A stretch of DNA of 36,588 nt from Patescibacteria group bacterium. Lineage in GTDB: Bacteria; Patescibacteriota; Minisyncoccia; Phycocordibacterales; Phycocordibacteraceae. The stretch covers positions 1 through 36,588 of the forward strand of contig JANLHF010000016.1 of assembly GCA_024653825.1 (NCBI GenBank), read 5' to 3'. Positions within the stretch are counted from its first letter, which is position 1. The number at the start of each line of letters is the position of its first letter. A program made the position numbers and the translations under genes. The notes under the pieces were generated by a model. It was not told the origin of the DNA. It was given only the letters and a program-made list of their open reading frames with translations, and made no database searches. Shown one piece after another: positions 30,396 through 36,588 of the stretch.

Positions 30396-30791
30396 TTATC
30401 TATTTAAATACGTGATGGTGAGCTGGAGCACGGTCGCAAACGAAACCCAGAGGAGGTACGGGATGTTGGCGAGGGCGACCCATTTGATATACGGGTAGAT
30501 AGCCATAAGCGCCCAGATGAGGGTGCCCAGGATAAGGAGGATGTCTACGGAGGCGAGAGTGTAATTTTTAAGCCCGAATTGAAGATATGTGTAGGAGAAG
30601 TTGAAGACGAGATTGAGAGCGAACGGCAGCGCGACCTTCCAGGGCAAGGCTCCCGTAAACGCTTTATAAAACACGGTCCCATAGGTCACCGCGATAATCG
30701 CGTAGAGAATCGTCCACACCGGCCCAAAGACCCAGCTCGGTGGCGACCAGCTCGGTTTAATTAATTCTTGATATGAGGTGTAGGTGTTCAT
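30396..30791 (-). CDS. TspO/MBR family membrane protein
   Basis: A 131-residue protein with five hydrophobic segments, the TspO (translocator protein / tryptophan-rich sensory protein) layout. The conserved first loop KPSWSPPSWVFGPVWTILY (about 12-30) is intact, and further Trp residues and the NLVFNFSYTYLQFGL stretch follow. TspO proteins bind porphyrins or sterols and are linked to stress and tetrapyrrole homeostasis; there is no haem pathway gene in view, so a scavenged ligand is likely. The C-terminal part is slightly short relative to the usual 150-160 residues. TAGTAT ends 7 nt before the ATG. Confidence 0.9.
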   Translation of the reverse strand: MNTYTSYQELIKPSWSPPSWVFGPVWTILYAIIAVTYGTVFYKAFTGALPWKVALPFALNLVFNFSYTYLQFGLKNYTLASVDILLILGTLIWALMAIYPYIKWVALANIPYLLWVSFATVLQLTITYLNR

Positions 30792-30798
30792 TACCCGA

Positions 30799-30804
30799 AT
30801 ACTA
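30799..30804 (-). promoter_or_regulatory. -10 box of tspO-like gene (leaderless type)
   Basis: TAGTAT on the minus strand, 7 nt before ATG 30791. It lies between the stop of the Kazal-like gene and the tspO start. Confidence 0.6.
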
Positions 30805-30809
30805 CCACC

Positions 30810-31547
30810 CTACTTACACGCGCCTACGAGGTACGAATTAACGAGCGGATTCTTGCAGGCGTTACAGGAATTGGAGAAGGTCTCCTGTATCGGGTCGCAA
30901 GGTGTCGTTATGCATTGAATCTGTACCGTGGCGCAGACCGGCGTGTAGTCTGCGGTACAGACGTCGGCATTTCTTTGTTCTGGTGTGCAGTACCCGCCCT
31001 TGCTCGCGTCCGCTTCGCCTTCAAAATTTTGTACCACAATGCCGAACTGGAGCGTCACGGGGTCGAGTTTGAGATAGAGACTCTTCCCCTCTCTCGGCTG
31101 GGCCGTCATCGGTTCACCTGCTTTGCGGTCGGCATAATTGACGATGAGTTTCCCGTCCCGTATCTCGGTCGTCTGCGGAGCGATACGATCGCCGAGCAGG
31201 ACGGCGTCCGTGCCCTTGTAGCTGCCGTCCGCGGCTACAATCGTCGCGACGACGTAGTAAAAGGTGCCGCTTCCTCCGGTATTTTGCGTAAGCAGGAACG
31301 CGACGTCCGGCAAACTGTCGCCATTTAAGTCTCCCGTCGCGACATTGCCGAAGTACTGTGTGACAACCTTTTCCGCCGAGCCCGGTGCGCCGTCAGTCTC
31401 TGCACGGCCGTTTACGAGCGTCACCGGTTGACCGTTGATGATGAATGTTGGAGCCGGAACAGCAGACTGTCTCCCACTCGTCCAATACCATGCTCCGCCC
31501 ACGACGATAAGCACGCCAACGAGTCCGACGATTGTGGATGTTTTCAT
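30810..31547 (-). CDS. Exported protein with EF-hand-like loop and Kazal-like C-terminus
   Basis: A 245-residue protein with an N-terminal membrane anchor or signal (about 5-22). The middle contains a calcium-loop-like GDLNGDSLPDVAFLL (about 72-86), as in dockerin or FG-GAP type loops. The last 60 residues hold eight cysteines in a Kazal-like arrangement: YCTPEQ, VCTADYTPVCA, QCITTPCDP, TFSNSCNACKNP and GAC. Kazal domains inhibit serine proteases or act as small stable modules, so a surface-stability or inhibitor role is possible. The gene begins 10 bp after the DUF4349 stop and is probably co-transcribed with it; I see no promoter in the gap. Confidence 0.82.
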   Translation of the reverse strand: MKTSTIVGLVGVLIVVGGAWYWTSGRQSAVPAPTFIINGQPVTLVNGRAETDGAPGSAEKVVTQYFGNVATGDLNGDSLPDVAFLLTQNTGGSGTFYYVVATIVAADGSYKGTDAVLLGDRIAPQTTEIRDGKLIVNYADRKAGEPMTAQPREGKSLYLKLDPVTLQFGIVVQNFEGEADASKGGYCTPEQRNADVCTADYTPVCATVQIQCITTPCDPIQETFSNSCNACKNPLVNSYLVGACK

Positions 31548-31557
31548 AGAGGAAAGA

Positions 31558-32550
31558 CTAAGAAACCGAAGCGTGTAAGCGGGGGCGATCGCCCATGAAG
31601 GAGAGAAGTGCGAGGATGGCGAAGATGGTCGGCATCCAGTAGCCCGGCAGGTAGAGGAGGGCGATATCCCAGAAGCTTATCCACTGGATAGAGACGGTGC
31701 CGTTGACCGTCGCCACGTTTGCGAGCAATGTTGCGTCTTGTGTCTGCACCGCCTTCTGCCACGTCTTCGCGTAGCTGATATTCGCGTCTGCGTTGCTTAG
31801 GTTCTGTGTGTATGCGGTGTTCTCTTTGGCGAGCTGGACCTGGAGAAGTGTCTTTGCGCTCTCGGTTGTGTTCGCATCGTCTATTTGAGCCTGAAGCGAC
31901 TGCACCGTTCCTGCGTGTGCATTGATAATCTTCTGTCGCGCCGTCGTGTAGTCGGCGAGCGCCTGGTCGGCCTGCTTCTGCTGTTCTTCGATACTTACCT
32001 TCTGCGACAACATATTCTGCGAGGAGATATCGAGCTTCAAGAAACGGCTGCCCACAAGGTCTTCAAGTTCGGCGCGAAAGGCGTCGTACTTGGCCTCGGG
32101 AAGTGCGAAGCTTACGTAGCCGTACTTATCAGAGCTGGACTCGTTGTCGATACGGCCGTCGTAGCCGCGCACAGTCGTCTCGACACGGCGCGTGAGCGCA
32201 GGCACGTCGCGCGTCTGCATCGTCGCGTTGTAATAAATCTTTAAGAACTCGCGTGTATCGCTTACCGGCACGTCCGGACTTGGATAGGGGTACGGATAGT
32301 AATCGGGGCGCATCATAGCGCCCGCAGAACTTGTGACACTGCCGTCCATCATCGGCACGCCGCCGCCGGAATTGGGCGGTACTGCCTTGGTGTCAGAGTA
32401 TTCCATCATCCCCCCGCCAAATCCCATCCGAGTTGCGTATTGCGCGCTCGGATTAGAAACCGCAAAAAAAGTGATAACTGCGAGGAGTGCGAGCACAATA
32501 GTGATCCACGAGACGTAGCCAGGCAAGAAACCAAGTTTGTTGTTGTTCAT
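31558..32550 (-). CDS. DUF4349 envelope protein
   Basis: A 330-residue membrane protein. A transmembrane helix (about 13-31) is followed by a low-complexity Gly/Met/Pro-rich stretch (about 40-95) with three MM pairs (GGGMMEY, VPMMDG, GAMMRP) and YPYPYPSPDVP. A folded part of DUF4349 type follows (DVPALTRRVETTVRGYDGRIDNESSSDKYGYVSFALPEAKYDAF), then a long helical coiled coil (about 180-280) and a C-terminal membrane helix (about 297-320). The arrangement suggests a coiled-coil loop held on the outside between two membrane anchors. The function of DUF4349 is not established. TAGCAT ends 6 nt before the ATG. Confidence 0.88.
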   Translation of the reverse strand: MNNNKLGFLPGYVSWITIVLALLAVITFFAVSNPSAQYATRMGFGGGMMEYSDTKAVPPNSGGGVPMMDGSVTSSAGAMMRPDYYPYPYPSPDVPVSDTREFLKIYYNATMQTRDVPALTRRVETTVRGYDGRIDNESSSDKYGYVSFALPEAKYDAFRAELEDLVGSRFLKLDISSQNMLSQKVSIEEQQKQADQALADYTTARQKIINAHAGTVQSLQAQIDDANTTESAKTLLQVQLAKENTAYTQNLSNADANISYAKTWQKAVQTQDATLLANVATVNGTVSIQWISFWDIALLYLPGYWMPTIFAILALLSFMGDRPRLHASVS

Positions 32551-32556
32551 AGTGCC

Positions 32557-32562
32557 ATGCTA
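32557..32562 (-). promoter_or_regulatory. -10 box of the DUF4349 gene (leaderless type)
   Basis: TAGCAT on the minus strand, preceded by ATGG, 6 nt before ATG 32550. Confidence 0.55.
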
Positions 32563-32581
32563 CCATTTTCCGCGCGTTGGC

Positions 32582-32632
32582 AAAAAGCGCCCCGCGAGAT
32601 GGCGGCTTTGCCTATCTCGCGGGGCGCTTTTG
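32582..32632 (-). terminator. Strong intrinsic terminator of the polymer-forming gene
   Basis: A perfect stem of about 18 bp: AAAAGCGCCCCGCGAGAT (32583-32600) with ATCTCGCGGGGCGCTTTT (32614-32631) and a 13-nt loop. On the minus strand it ends in TTTTTG. The symmetric A/T ends allow it to work in both directions. Confidence 0.88.
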
Positions 32633-32649
32633 CTACACGTTTCAATTAT

Positions 32650-33783
32650 TTACCTCCACCCCTGAAGCATCTCCCACTTGATGGATGCTATTACACCTAT
32701 CGCGATGAGACTGATGATTGCCTGCACGAGCCATCCGATAAACGGAACGAATCCGAGAAGCTGGAAGACGAACACGCCGAGCAATATGGTCTTCCATGAG
32801 ATCTCCAGATCATCGGGTGAGAAATATCTCCACACAACGCTCCCGATGATAATCGGCGCGACGATACAGGTGAACAACATAAGCGCGATAAGGCCTATGA
32901 TGCCCAGAATCCCGAACGGTATGCCGAGTACGGTTATCATCAGTACGACCGACACGATAGGGAGCGCGACAAGAACGAGGAACCCTCTGCCGAGCTCGAC
33001 GAGCGGGCGCGCCGTCGCTCGCGTGACAACCTCGGTCGTGTATCGACGAAGTAGAAGACCGACGATGAGCGCGCACACGAGTATGACGAGGAATTTACCG
33101 ATGACCCATGCGGAGATGATCCCGAATATGAGACCGGGAGACACCGCCTGTTTCTTCACGAGCGGCGTATACTTCACCTCCCCGCGCACCTCTGCCCCGT
33201 CCTCCTTGGTGAGCTCACCCTTTGCCTCGTAAGAAAGATCTCCGTAAATTATCGCCGAAGGACCGAGCGTCACCTTGTTTGCCTTAAAGATGGTAACCGC
33301 GCCTGTGATCGGCGCATTGATGTAGATACTTCCACCGCCGACCTTCAGACTGCCCGCGATCGGCGCGTCTATCCGAACCGTGCCAGCGCCCATCAATACG
33401 TCTCCACCGACACCGGCTCCGCCGATGTTCACCTGCCCACCACCTACAATGACGTCGCCACCCACCTTGCCTAGTATGACGACGTTGCCACCGCCGACCC
33501 GCGCGTCGTCGCCAACATTTCCGCTGATAGTGACATTACCTCCGCCTGCTGCCACATCTATTCCTACATTTCCGCTGATAGTGACATTACCTCCGCCTGC
33601 CACGAGGTCGCCAGCGACTGTTCCTGCGCTTGTGACACTAGGGCCGAAGAGGTACACATCGCCTGCAATATTCTCACTTGCAAGCACCGCCGGCTGTTCG
33701 CCCGTGCGGAACTCTGCCGCAAGAGTAGTCAGAGGGGCGATAAGCGCTACCGCAACCGCTCCATACAATAAAGTCTTTTTCAT
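32650..33783 (-). CDS. Polymer-forming (bactofilin-like) beta-repeat protein with membrane tail
   Basis: A 377-residue protein with a signal peptide (about 1-22, ending TLAA before EFRTGE). A right-handed beta-helix-like repeat region follows (about 38-195) with turns such as GGGNVTISGNVG, GGGNVVILGKVGGDV and GGGQVNIGG, as in polymer-forming/bactofilin-type proteins. The C-terminal 150 residues hold about four hydrophobic segments in a tail domain often found with this repeat in candidate phyla. The repeats face outward, so this may form a surface or intermembrane lattice rather than a cytoskeleton. Two turns are nearly identical at DNA level (35 bp repeated at a 51-bp period). A TAATCT box lies about 9 nt before the ATG, less clear than in neighbours. 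Confidence 0.87.
   Translation of the reverse strand: MKKTLLYGAVAVALIAPLTTLAAEFRTGEQPAVLASENIAGDVYLFGPSVTSAGTVAGDLVAGGGNVTISGNVGIDVAAGGGNVTISGNVGDDARVGGGNVVILGKVGGDVIVGGGQVNIGGAGVGGDVLMGAGTVRIDAPIAGSLKVGGGSIYINAPITGAVTIFKANKVTLGPSAIIYGDLSYEAKGELTKEDGAEVRGEVKYTPLVKKQAVSPGLIFGIISAWVIGKFLVILVCALIVGLLLRRYTTEVVTRATARPLVELGRGFLVLVALPIVSVVLMITVLGIPFGILGIIGLIALMLFTCIVAPIIIGSVVWRYFSPDDLEISWKTILLGVFVFQLLGFVPFIGWLVQAIISLIAIGVIASIKWEMLQGWR
33515..33600. repeat. 35-bp direct repeat with 51-bp period inside the polymer-forming gene
   Basis: Positions 33515-33549 and 33566-33600 are identical. The period equals 17 codons, one beta-helix turn (AGGGNVTISGNVG plus four residues), so it keeps the frame. Confidence 0.9.
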
Positions 33784-33845
33784 ACGGACATGAGATTATC
33801 TTTTACTAATATCTCTGAGTATATACCCCGCATAAGGAAAGGGAG

Positions 33846-33870
33846 AACGGCTCAGACGGTCTGAGCCGTT
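33846..33870. repeat. Dispersed palindrome, copy 3
   Basis: AACGGCTCAGAC, G, GTCTGAGCCGTT: perfect 12-bp arms. It lies between the divergent starts of the polymer-forming gene and the small secreted protein, where no gene ends, so it is not acting as a terminator here. Confidence 0.85.
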
Positions 33871-33936
33871 TGACAACAGGGACAATAGGAATACAGTGCG
33901 GGTGGAAAGTAGTCCAACAAACCGATGGAGGTCCTT

Positions 33937-34326
33937 GTGAAACGTTTTATATTCTCCATATTCCTCTGCAGTATGTTCACGCCCGGACTCGCAAGGAGCG
34001 CCGACGAACCGGAATATCAGATTATCCCGCTCACGGCGGAAGTGATGAAGGCCGCCAACGACAAAGGGTGGACGACGTGCGGAGAATACTTCGTCGCGCT
34101 CGAAGGACCAAGCATGAAGGCCGTCCTTTTTTCTTTCGAAGGATTCAGCCTCAGCTATCCGTTCACGGGATTCCTCTTCGTTGACGTCGAGATGATTAAG
34201 CCCTCGGTAAGCAGTACGACTAAAGGACTCACCGTCGCCGACTCGGATGTGGGATACATTCTCAAGATGAACATTAAGGATTACAAAATCGCTCTCCCCT
34301 GCCTCGGCAAGGGCGAGAAGGCATGA
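33937..34326 (+). CDS. Small secreted protein, unknown function
   Basis: A 129-residue exported protein. A signal peptide (about 1-22, VKRFIFSIFLCSMFTPGLARSA) is followed by a soluble domain of about 105 residues with two later cysteines (in WTTCGEYF and ALPCLGKG) that could pair. I do not recognise the family. An ATG at 33925 is in frame, but GGAGG overlies its second and third codons; GTG at 33937 has a 5-nt spacing to GGAGG and is chosen. The gene is a single unit with its own terminator. It is the only plus-strand coding gene between 19837 and the window end. Confidence 0.72.
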   Translation: MKRFIFSIFLCSMFTPGLARSADEPEYQIIPLTAEVMKAANDKGWTTCGEYFVALEGPSMKAVLFSFEGFSLSYPFTGFLFVDVEMIKPSVSSTTKGLTVADSDVGYILKMNIKDYKIALPCLGKGEKA

Positions 34327-34341
34327 GAGGCGCGCGACCGG

Positions 34342-34373
34342 GCCGTGATTCGCAGAGCGAATTACGGCTTTTT
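34342..34373 (+). terminator. Intrinsic terminator after the small secreted protein gene
   Basis: GCCGTGATTCGC (34342-34353), loop AGA, GCGAATTACGGC (34357-34368), then TTTTTG; twelve pairs including one G-T. Confidence 0.85.
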
Positions 34374-34401
34374 GTTGCACTAGAGCTTGTTGGAATAAGA
34401 A

Positions 34402-35256
34402 TTATCCTTTCGTATGGATGACGCGTTGCGGGAATGGTATCTCGATGCCCGCCTTGTCGAAGGCGATCTTAAGACGCTTACGATACTCGCCGGCGACTGC
34501 CCACTGCCGAAGCGGCATCGTATCGCCGAGCACCTTCACGATGATGGACGAGTCAGCGAAGTCGTCTACGCGTTCAAATTTGACGGGTTTGATGATGTCG
34601 TCCTTCCACGCCGGATCTGCGGAGAGATCTTCCCCGACCGCGTTGACGACGCTGATGACCTTTTCCAGATCGCTGTCATAGGCGACCCCCACGTTAAGGT
34701 TCACGCGAGCAAATTCCTTAGAAAGATTGGAGACCTTGTTTACGGTGCCGTGCGATACGTGGTGGACGGTACCGTCGAGATCGCGGAGCGTCGCCATACG
34801 AATGCTGACATCCTCTACGAGCCCGCAGGTATCGTCGAGACAAACGACGTCGCCGACACGATACTGATTTTCAAGGATGATAAAGAGTCCAGCGACTGTG
34901 TCGCGGATAAGATACTGCCCGCCGAAGCCGATGGCGAGACCGGCCACGCCGGCGGCCGCGAGCAAGGGGCCGATATCAAGACCGGCCTCCGAAAGCACCA
35001 TAAGAAACGCTACTACCCAAATGAGTGTTCCGAGCGTGCCTCTCGTTATTCGAATGAGTGTGTCTTCACGCTTCTTCTCTGCATCTTTTGAACGGAAGTG
35101 CTTCGCGGGCACAAGACGACGGATGACGCGCGCGAGCACGGCGCCGAGCACCCACTGTGCGACAAATGTGATAACGACAATCGCGACAATACTTACACCA
35201 TGGTCGGTGCCCCACGACACAAAGGCATTCTGAAATAGGGCGATATCAAACGTCAT
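34402..35256 (-). CDS. MscS-family mechanosensitive ion channel
   Basis: A 284-residue small-conductance mechanosensitive channel, which opens under membrane tension to release solutes in hypo-osmotic shock. Three transmembrane helices lie near 22-44, 71-88 and 93-125. The pore helix AAAGVAGLAIGFGGQYLIRDTVAGLFIILENQYRVGD has the Gly/Ala packing pattern typical of MscS. The beta domain (VEDVSIRMATLRDLDGTVHHVSHGTVNKVSN) and the alpha/beta C-terminal domain follow. Length matches E. coli MscS (286). The -10 box is less clear than in its neighbours (TAGGGT 6 nt or TAGTAG 9 nt before the ATG). Confidence 0.94.
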   Translation of the reverse strand: MTFDIALFQNAFVSWGTDHGVSIVAIVVITFVAQWVLGAVLARVIRRLVPAKHFRSKDAEKKREDTLIRITRGTLGTLIWVVAFLMVLSEAGLDIGPLLAAAGVAGLAIGFGGQYLIRDTVAGLFIILENQYRVGDVVCLDDTCGLVEDVSIRMATLRDLDGTVHHVSHGTVNKVSNLSKEFARVNLNVGVAYDSDLEKVISVVNAVGEDLSADPAWKDDIIKPVKFERVDDFADSSIIVKVLGDTMPLRQWAVAGEYRKRLKIAFDKAGIEIPFPQRVIHTKG

Positions 35257-35320
35257 ACCCCCACCCTACTAGGCTCCAGAAAATGTGCAACCGTTCGTTG
35301 CTATCTCATTACGCTGTCGG

Positions 35321-36031
35321 CTATGCCGCAGGCGCCTTTTCATCCTCTTTTTTGATAATCTTCTCCTCTTCTCTAATCACCTCTTTCGCGACGGTTTTCT
35401 TGACGGAGAACCGGAACATCGCGAACACGACCATCGCCGAGAAAACGACGCAAATAATGTTGACCAGAAAAAGAGCCATCGAGTTACTAAAGACCGTCCA
35501 ATCGAAAATCGAGAGAGCAACACCTGCAGCGGCTAACGGCGGAACAAGCGCGACTGATATCGCAACTCCCGGCAAGGTTTCATTCAGGTGCGGTTTTGTC
35601 ACCGCGAATGCGGCAGCAAACCCAGCAACAACGGCAACGAGAGCATACAGAAGCGACAATGACTCACCAGCAACGCCGAACGGGAAAACGATGGTGCTGT
35701 CGTGAGAAGAGAAAAAGAATCCGATGATAAATCCGGCGATAAGCGCATAGACGATCGACTTCACGATGGTATAGGTAGAATTAGTGACGAGCCTTTCGTC
35801 GGTAACGATGACCCCGAGCGCAAGTGAGAGGAGAGGATACAGGAGAGGCGCGATGAGCATGCTCCCGACGAGAATGACAGAATTATTGAGTAGGACACCA
35901 AAAGAAGCCATCGAGACCGAGAGCACAAGCATGAGGAAGAAATCATGCCGCGGTGTCGCATGCTGGATGATGCCCTCAACTGCGGCATTCTTCTCTATCT
36001 CGGTAACGTTGTGGAAGAGTCCTTGAAACAT
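35321..36031 (-). CDS. DUF389 membrane protein
   Basis: A 236-residue polytopic protein of the DUF389 family with about six hydrophobic segments. The signature VGSMLIAPLLYPLLSLALGV (about 55-74) and the later LPGVAISVALVPPLAAAGVALS (about 152-173) are both present. The C-terminus is a charged helix (KKTVAKEVIREEEKIIKKEDEKAPAA). Its function is not established. TAGTAT lies 13 nt before the ATG, so a leader of only a few bases is expected. It is 64 bp upstream of mscS in the same direction. Confidence 0.9.
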   Translation of the reverse strand: MFQGLFHNVTEIEKNAAVEGIIQHATPRHDFFLMLVLSVSMASFGVLLNNSVILVGSMLIAPLLYPLLSLALGVIVTDERLVTNSTYTIVKSIVYALIAGFIIGFFFSSHDSTIVFPFGVAGESLSLLYALVAVVAGFAAAFAVTKPHLNETLPGVAISVALVPPLAAAGVALSIFDWTVFSNSMALFLVNIICVVFSAMVVFAMFRFSVKKTVAKEVIREEEKIIKKEDEKAPAA

Positions 36032-36047
36032 AAGCGTACCCGCAATA

Positions 36048-36284
36048 CTACCATACCAGGGTCAGTTTTTTCTCACGACGCCAGCCCTTAATCTCCGCTT
36101 CCCTTTTTGAAGCAGATGACCGATCTGGATATTTCTCGGTATATACAACCCTCACCGCCTCTTTCGCTCTGGTGTAATGGCCACCCATCCCGCTTTTATG
36201 TTCTTTAAACCGCCGCTCCACATCGGTCGTGATACCAGTATAGAGTGAGCCATCCTTACACTCGAGGAGATAGACGAAATACAT
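36048..36284 (-). CDS. GIY-YIG nuclease-domain protein (UPF0213-like)
   Basis: A 78-residue single-domain protein of the UPF0213 branch of the GIY-YIG superfamily. The motif appears as VYLLECKDGSLYTGIT (4-19) followed by DVERRFKEH, with the catalytic-type arginine in RRF and a later acidic residue in KREAEIKGWRREKK. Members are thought to act in DNA repair or as nucleases of unknown substrate. Length is normal for stand-alone members. TAGAAT ends 6 nt before the ATG and no Shine-Dalgarno site is present. Confidence 0.92.
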   Translation of the reverse strand: MYFVYLLECKDGSLYTGITTDVERRFKEHKSGMGGHYTRAKEAVRVVYTEKYPDRSSASKREAEIKGWRREKKLTLVW

Positions 36285-36290
36285 ATGAGT

Positions 36291-36296
36291 ATTCTA
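36291..36296 (-). promoter_or_regulatory. -10 box of the GIY-YIG gene (leaderless type)
   Basis: TAGAAT on the minus strand, 6 nt before ATG 36284. Confidence 0.6.
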
Positions 36297-36355
36297 CTCT
36301 GTTGAATAAACCGAGTCTTTAAAGTACAGTCTCTGTTGTAGGGTAAAGTATTACC

Positions 36356-36379
36356 ATTGCTAGATCGTCTAATGGTAAG
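36356..36379 (+). pseudogene. Truncated tRNA-Gln 5' fragment
   Basis: The 24 nt here match the 5' end of the intact tRNA-Gln (from 36515) at 22 positions, then diverge in the D arm into AAGCCC / GGGCTT hairpin sequence. The anticodon and acceptor 3' strand are absent downstream, so it cannot be a tRNA. The 36380-36480 stretch holds small hairpins (for example AAGGATGAATG with CATTCACCCCTT) and no gene. Confidence 0.75.
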
Positions 36380-36516
36380 CCCTTCGGGCTTTCTGCGGCG
36401 CTCGTTCGGAAAGGATGAATGCAGACATTCACCCCTTACCTCGCTTCGCTTGCAGTAGGACCTCGATCCTCCTCATTGGATTGACCTGATAATGAGGTAG
36501 AGTGGTACTTATAGAT

Positions 36517-36587
36517 TGCCAGATCGTCTAATGGTAGGACCTCAGACTCTGAATCTGAGTATCTTGGTTCGAATCCAAGTCTGGCAG
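36517..36587 (+). tRNA. tRNA-Gln(CUG)
   Basis: Acceptor TGCCAGA (36517-36523) pairs with TCTGGCA (36580-36586), G36587 is the discriminator and the next base is C, so CCA is probably not encoded (the window ends at 36588). The anticodon arm TCAGA / CTCTGAA / TCTGA gives CTG at 36549-36551, reading CAG glutamine. A TTGACC at 36481 with TACTTA at 36506 may be its promoter, though the 19-nt spacing is long. Confidence 0.93.
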
Positions 36588-36588
36588 C

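Noticed and set aside
33515-33600. CRISPR-like direct repeat
   Set aside because: Only two copies, inside a coding frame with a 17-codon period that matches the protein repeat; no cas genes.
33796-34380. 194-codon minus-strand open frame
   Set aside because: Antisense to the small secreted protein gene and crosses its terminator and the palindrome; the plus-strand gene has GGAGG, a signal peptide and a terminator.
34414-35091. 225-codon plus-strand open frame
   Set aside because: Antisense to the MscS gene; composition is that of a shadow frame.
36356-36516. Intron-containing tRNA-Gln
   Set aside because: The fragment lacks a matching acceptor 3' strand and anticodon arm downstream, and no self-splicing intron core is visible.

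Overview
The window looks like chromosome from a small-genome bacterium of the Patescibacteria (Candidate Phyla Radiation), probably a Parcubacteria-like lineage. This is inferred from the gene style, not from a database match: compact spacing, many small single-pass or multi-pass envelope proteins of candidate-phylum type (a bactofilin-like polymer-forming protein with a membrane tail, a DUF4349 protein, a Kazal-like cysteine-rich protein), tRNA and tmRNA genes without an encoded CCA, and starts that mostly lack a Shine-Dalgarno (SD) site. UGA is used as an ordinary stop. I see no phage, transposon, plasmid origin or CRISPR array.

Layout. 1-5577: a tRNA-Ser end, a lemA / diguanylate cyclase / htpX operon, and malic enzyme divergent from recG. 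5602-8546: tRNA-Ile(UAU), ftsH, and divergently smpB followed at once by the tmRNA gene, so a tagging and quality-control locus. 8547-10378: a small membrane protein, a lipoprotein and orotate phosphoribosyltransferase. 10405-17863: cyclopropane fatty acid synthase, TypA, an Nramp-type transporter, an ABC-F ATPase, a short-chain dehydrogenase and a pseudouridine synthase. 17924-19837: a histidine phosphatase and a metallo-beta-lactamase-fold hydrolase. 19881-24020: a four-helix membrane protein, then a thiol-redox / methionine-sulfoxide repair operon (Met-rich anchored peptide, CcdA, DipZ-like thioredoxin, MsrA, MsrB) beside an XRE regulator and its membrane partner. 24067-26057: a DEDDh exonuclease and a response regulator fused to a repeated membrane domain. 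26146-29589: a cell-envelope set (two M14 carboxypeptidase-like proteins, one apparently dead, a VanY-type peptidase and a SanA-like protein). 29666-30395: a membrane-tethered winged-helix protein and a 418-bp non-coding stretch with a well-supported small-RNA candidate. 30396-36284: TspO, a Kazal-like protein, DUF4349, the polymer-forming protein, a small secreted protein, MscS, DUF389 and a GIY-YIG protein. 36356-36587: a broken tRNA-Gln 5' copy and an intact tRNA-Gln.

Two modes of gene start coexist. About eighteen genes have a TATACT-like -10 box ending 6-9 nt before the start codon and no SD site, as expected for leaderless mRNAs. A smaller set (8757, 9034, 9703, 17924, 18881, 24897, 33937) has an SD site and mostly an intrinsic terminator; several also show a 17-18 nt spaced -35/-10 promoter. 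The most interesting items are the small-RNA candidate at 30253-30346, the live/dead M14 pair, the response regulator with tandem membrane repeats, the methionine-redox operon with its palindromic promoter, and a 25-29 bp palindrome present three times.
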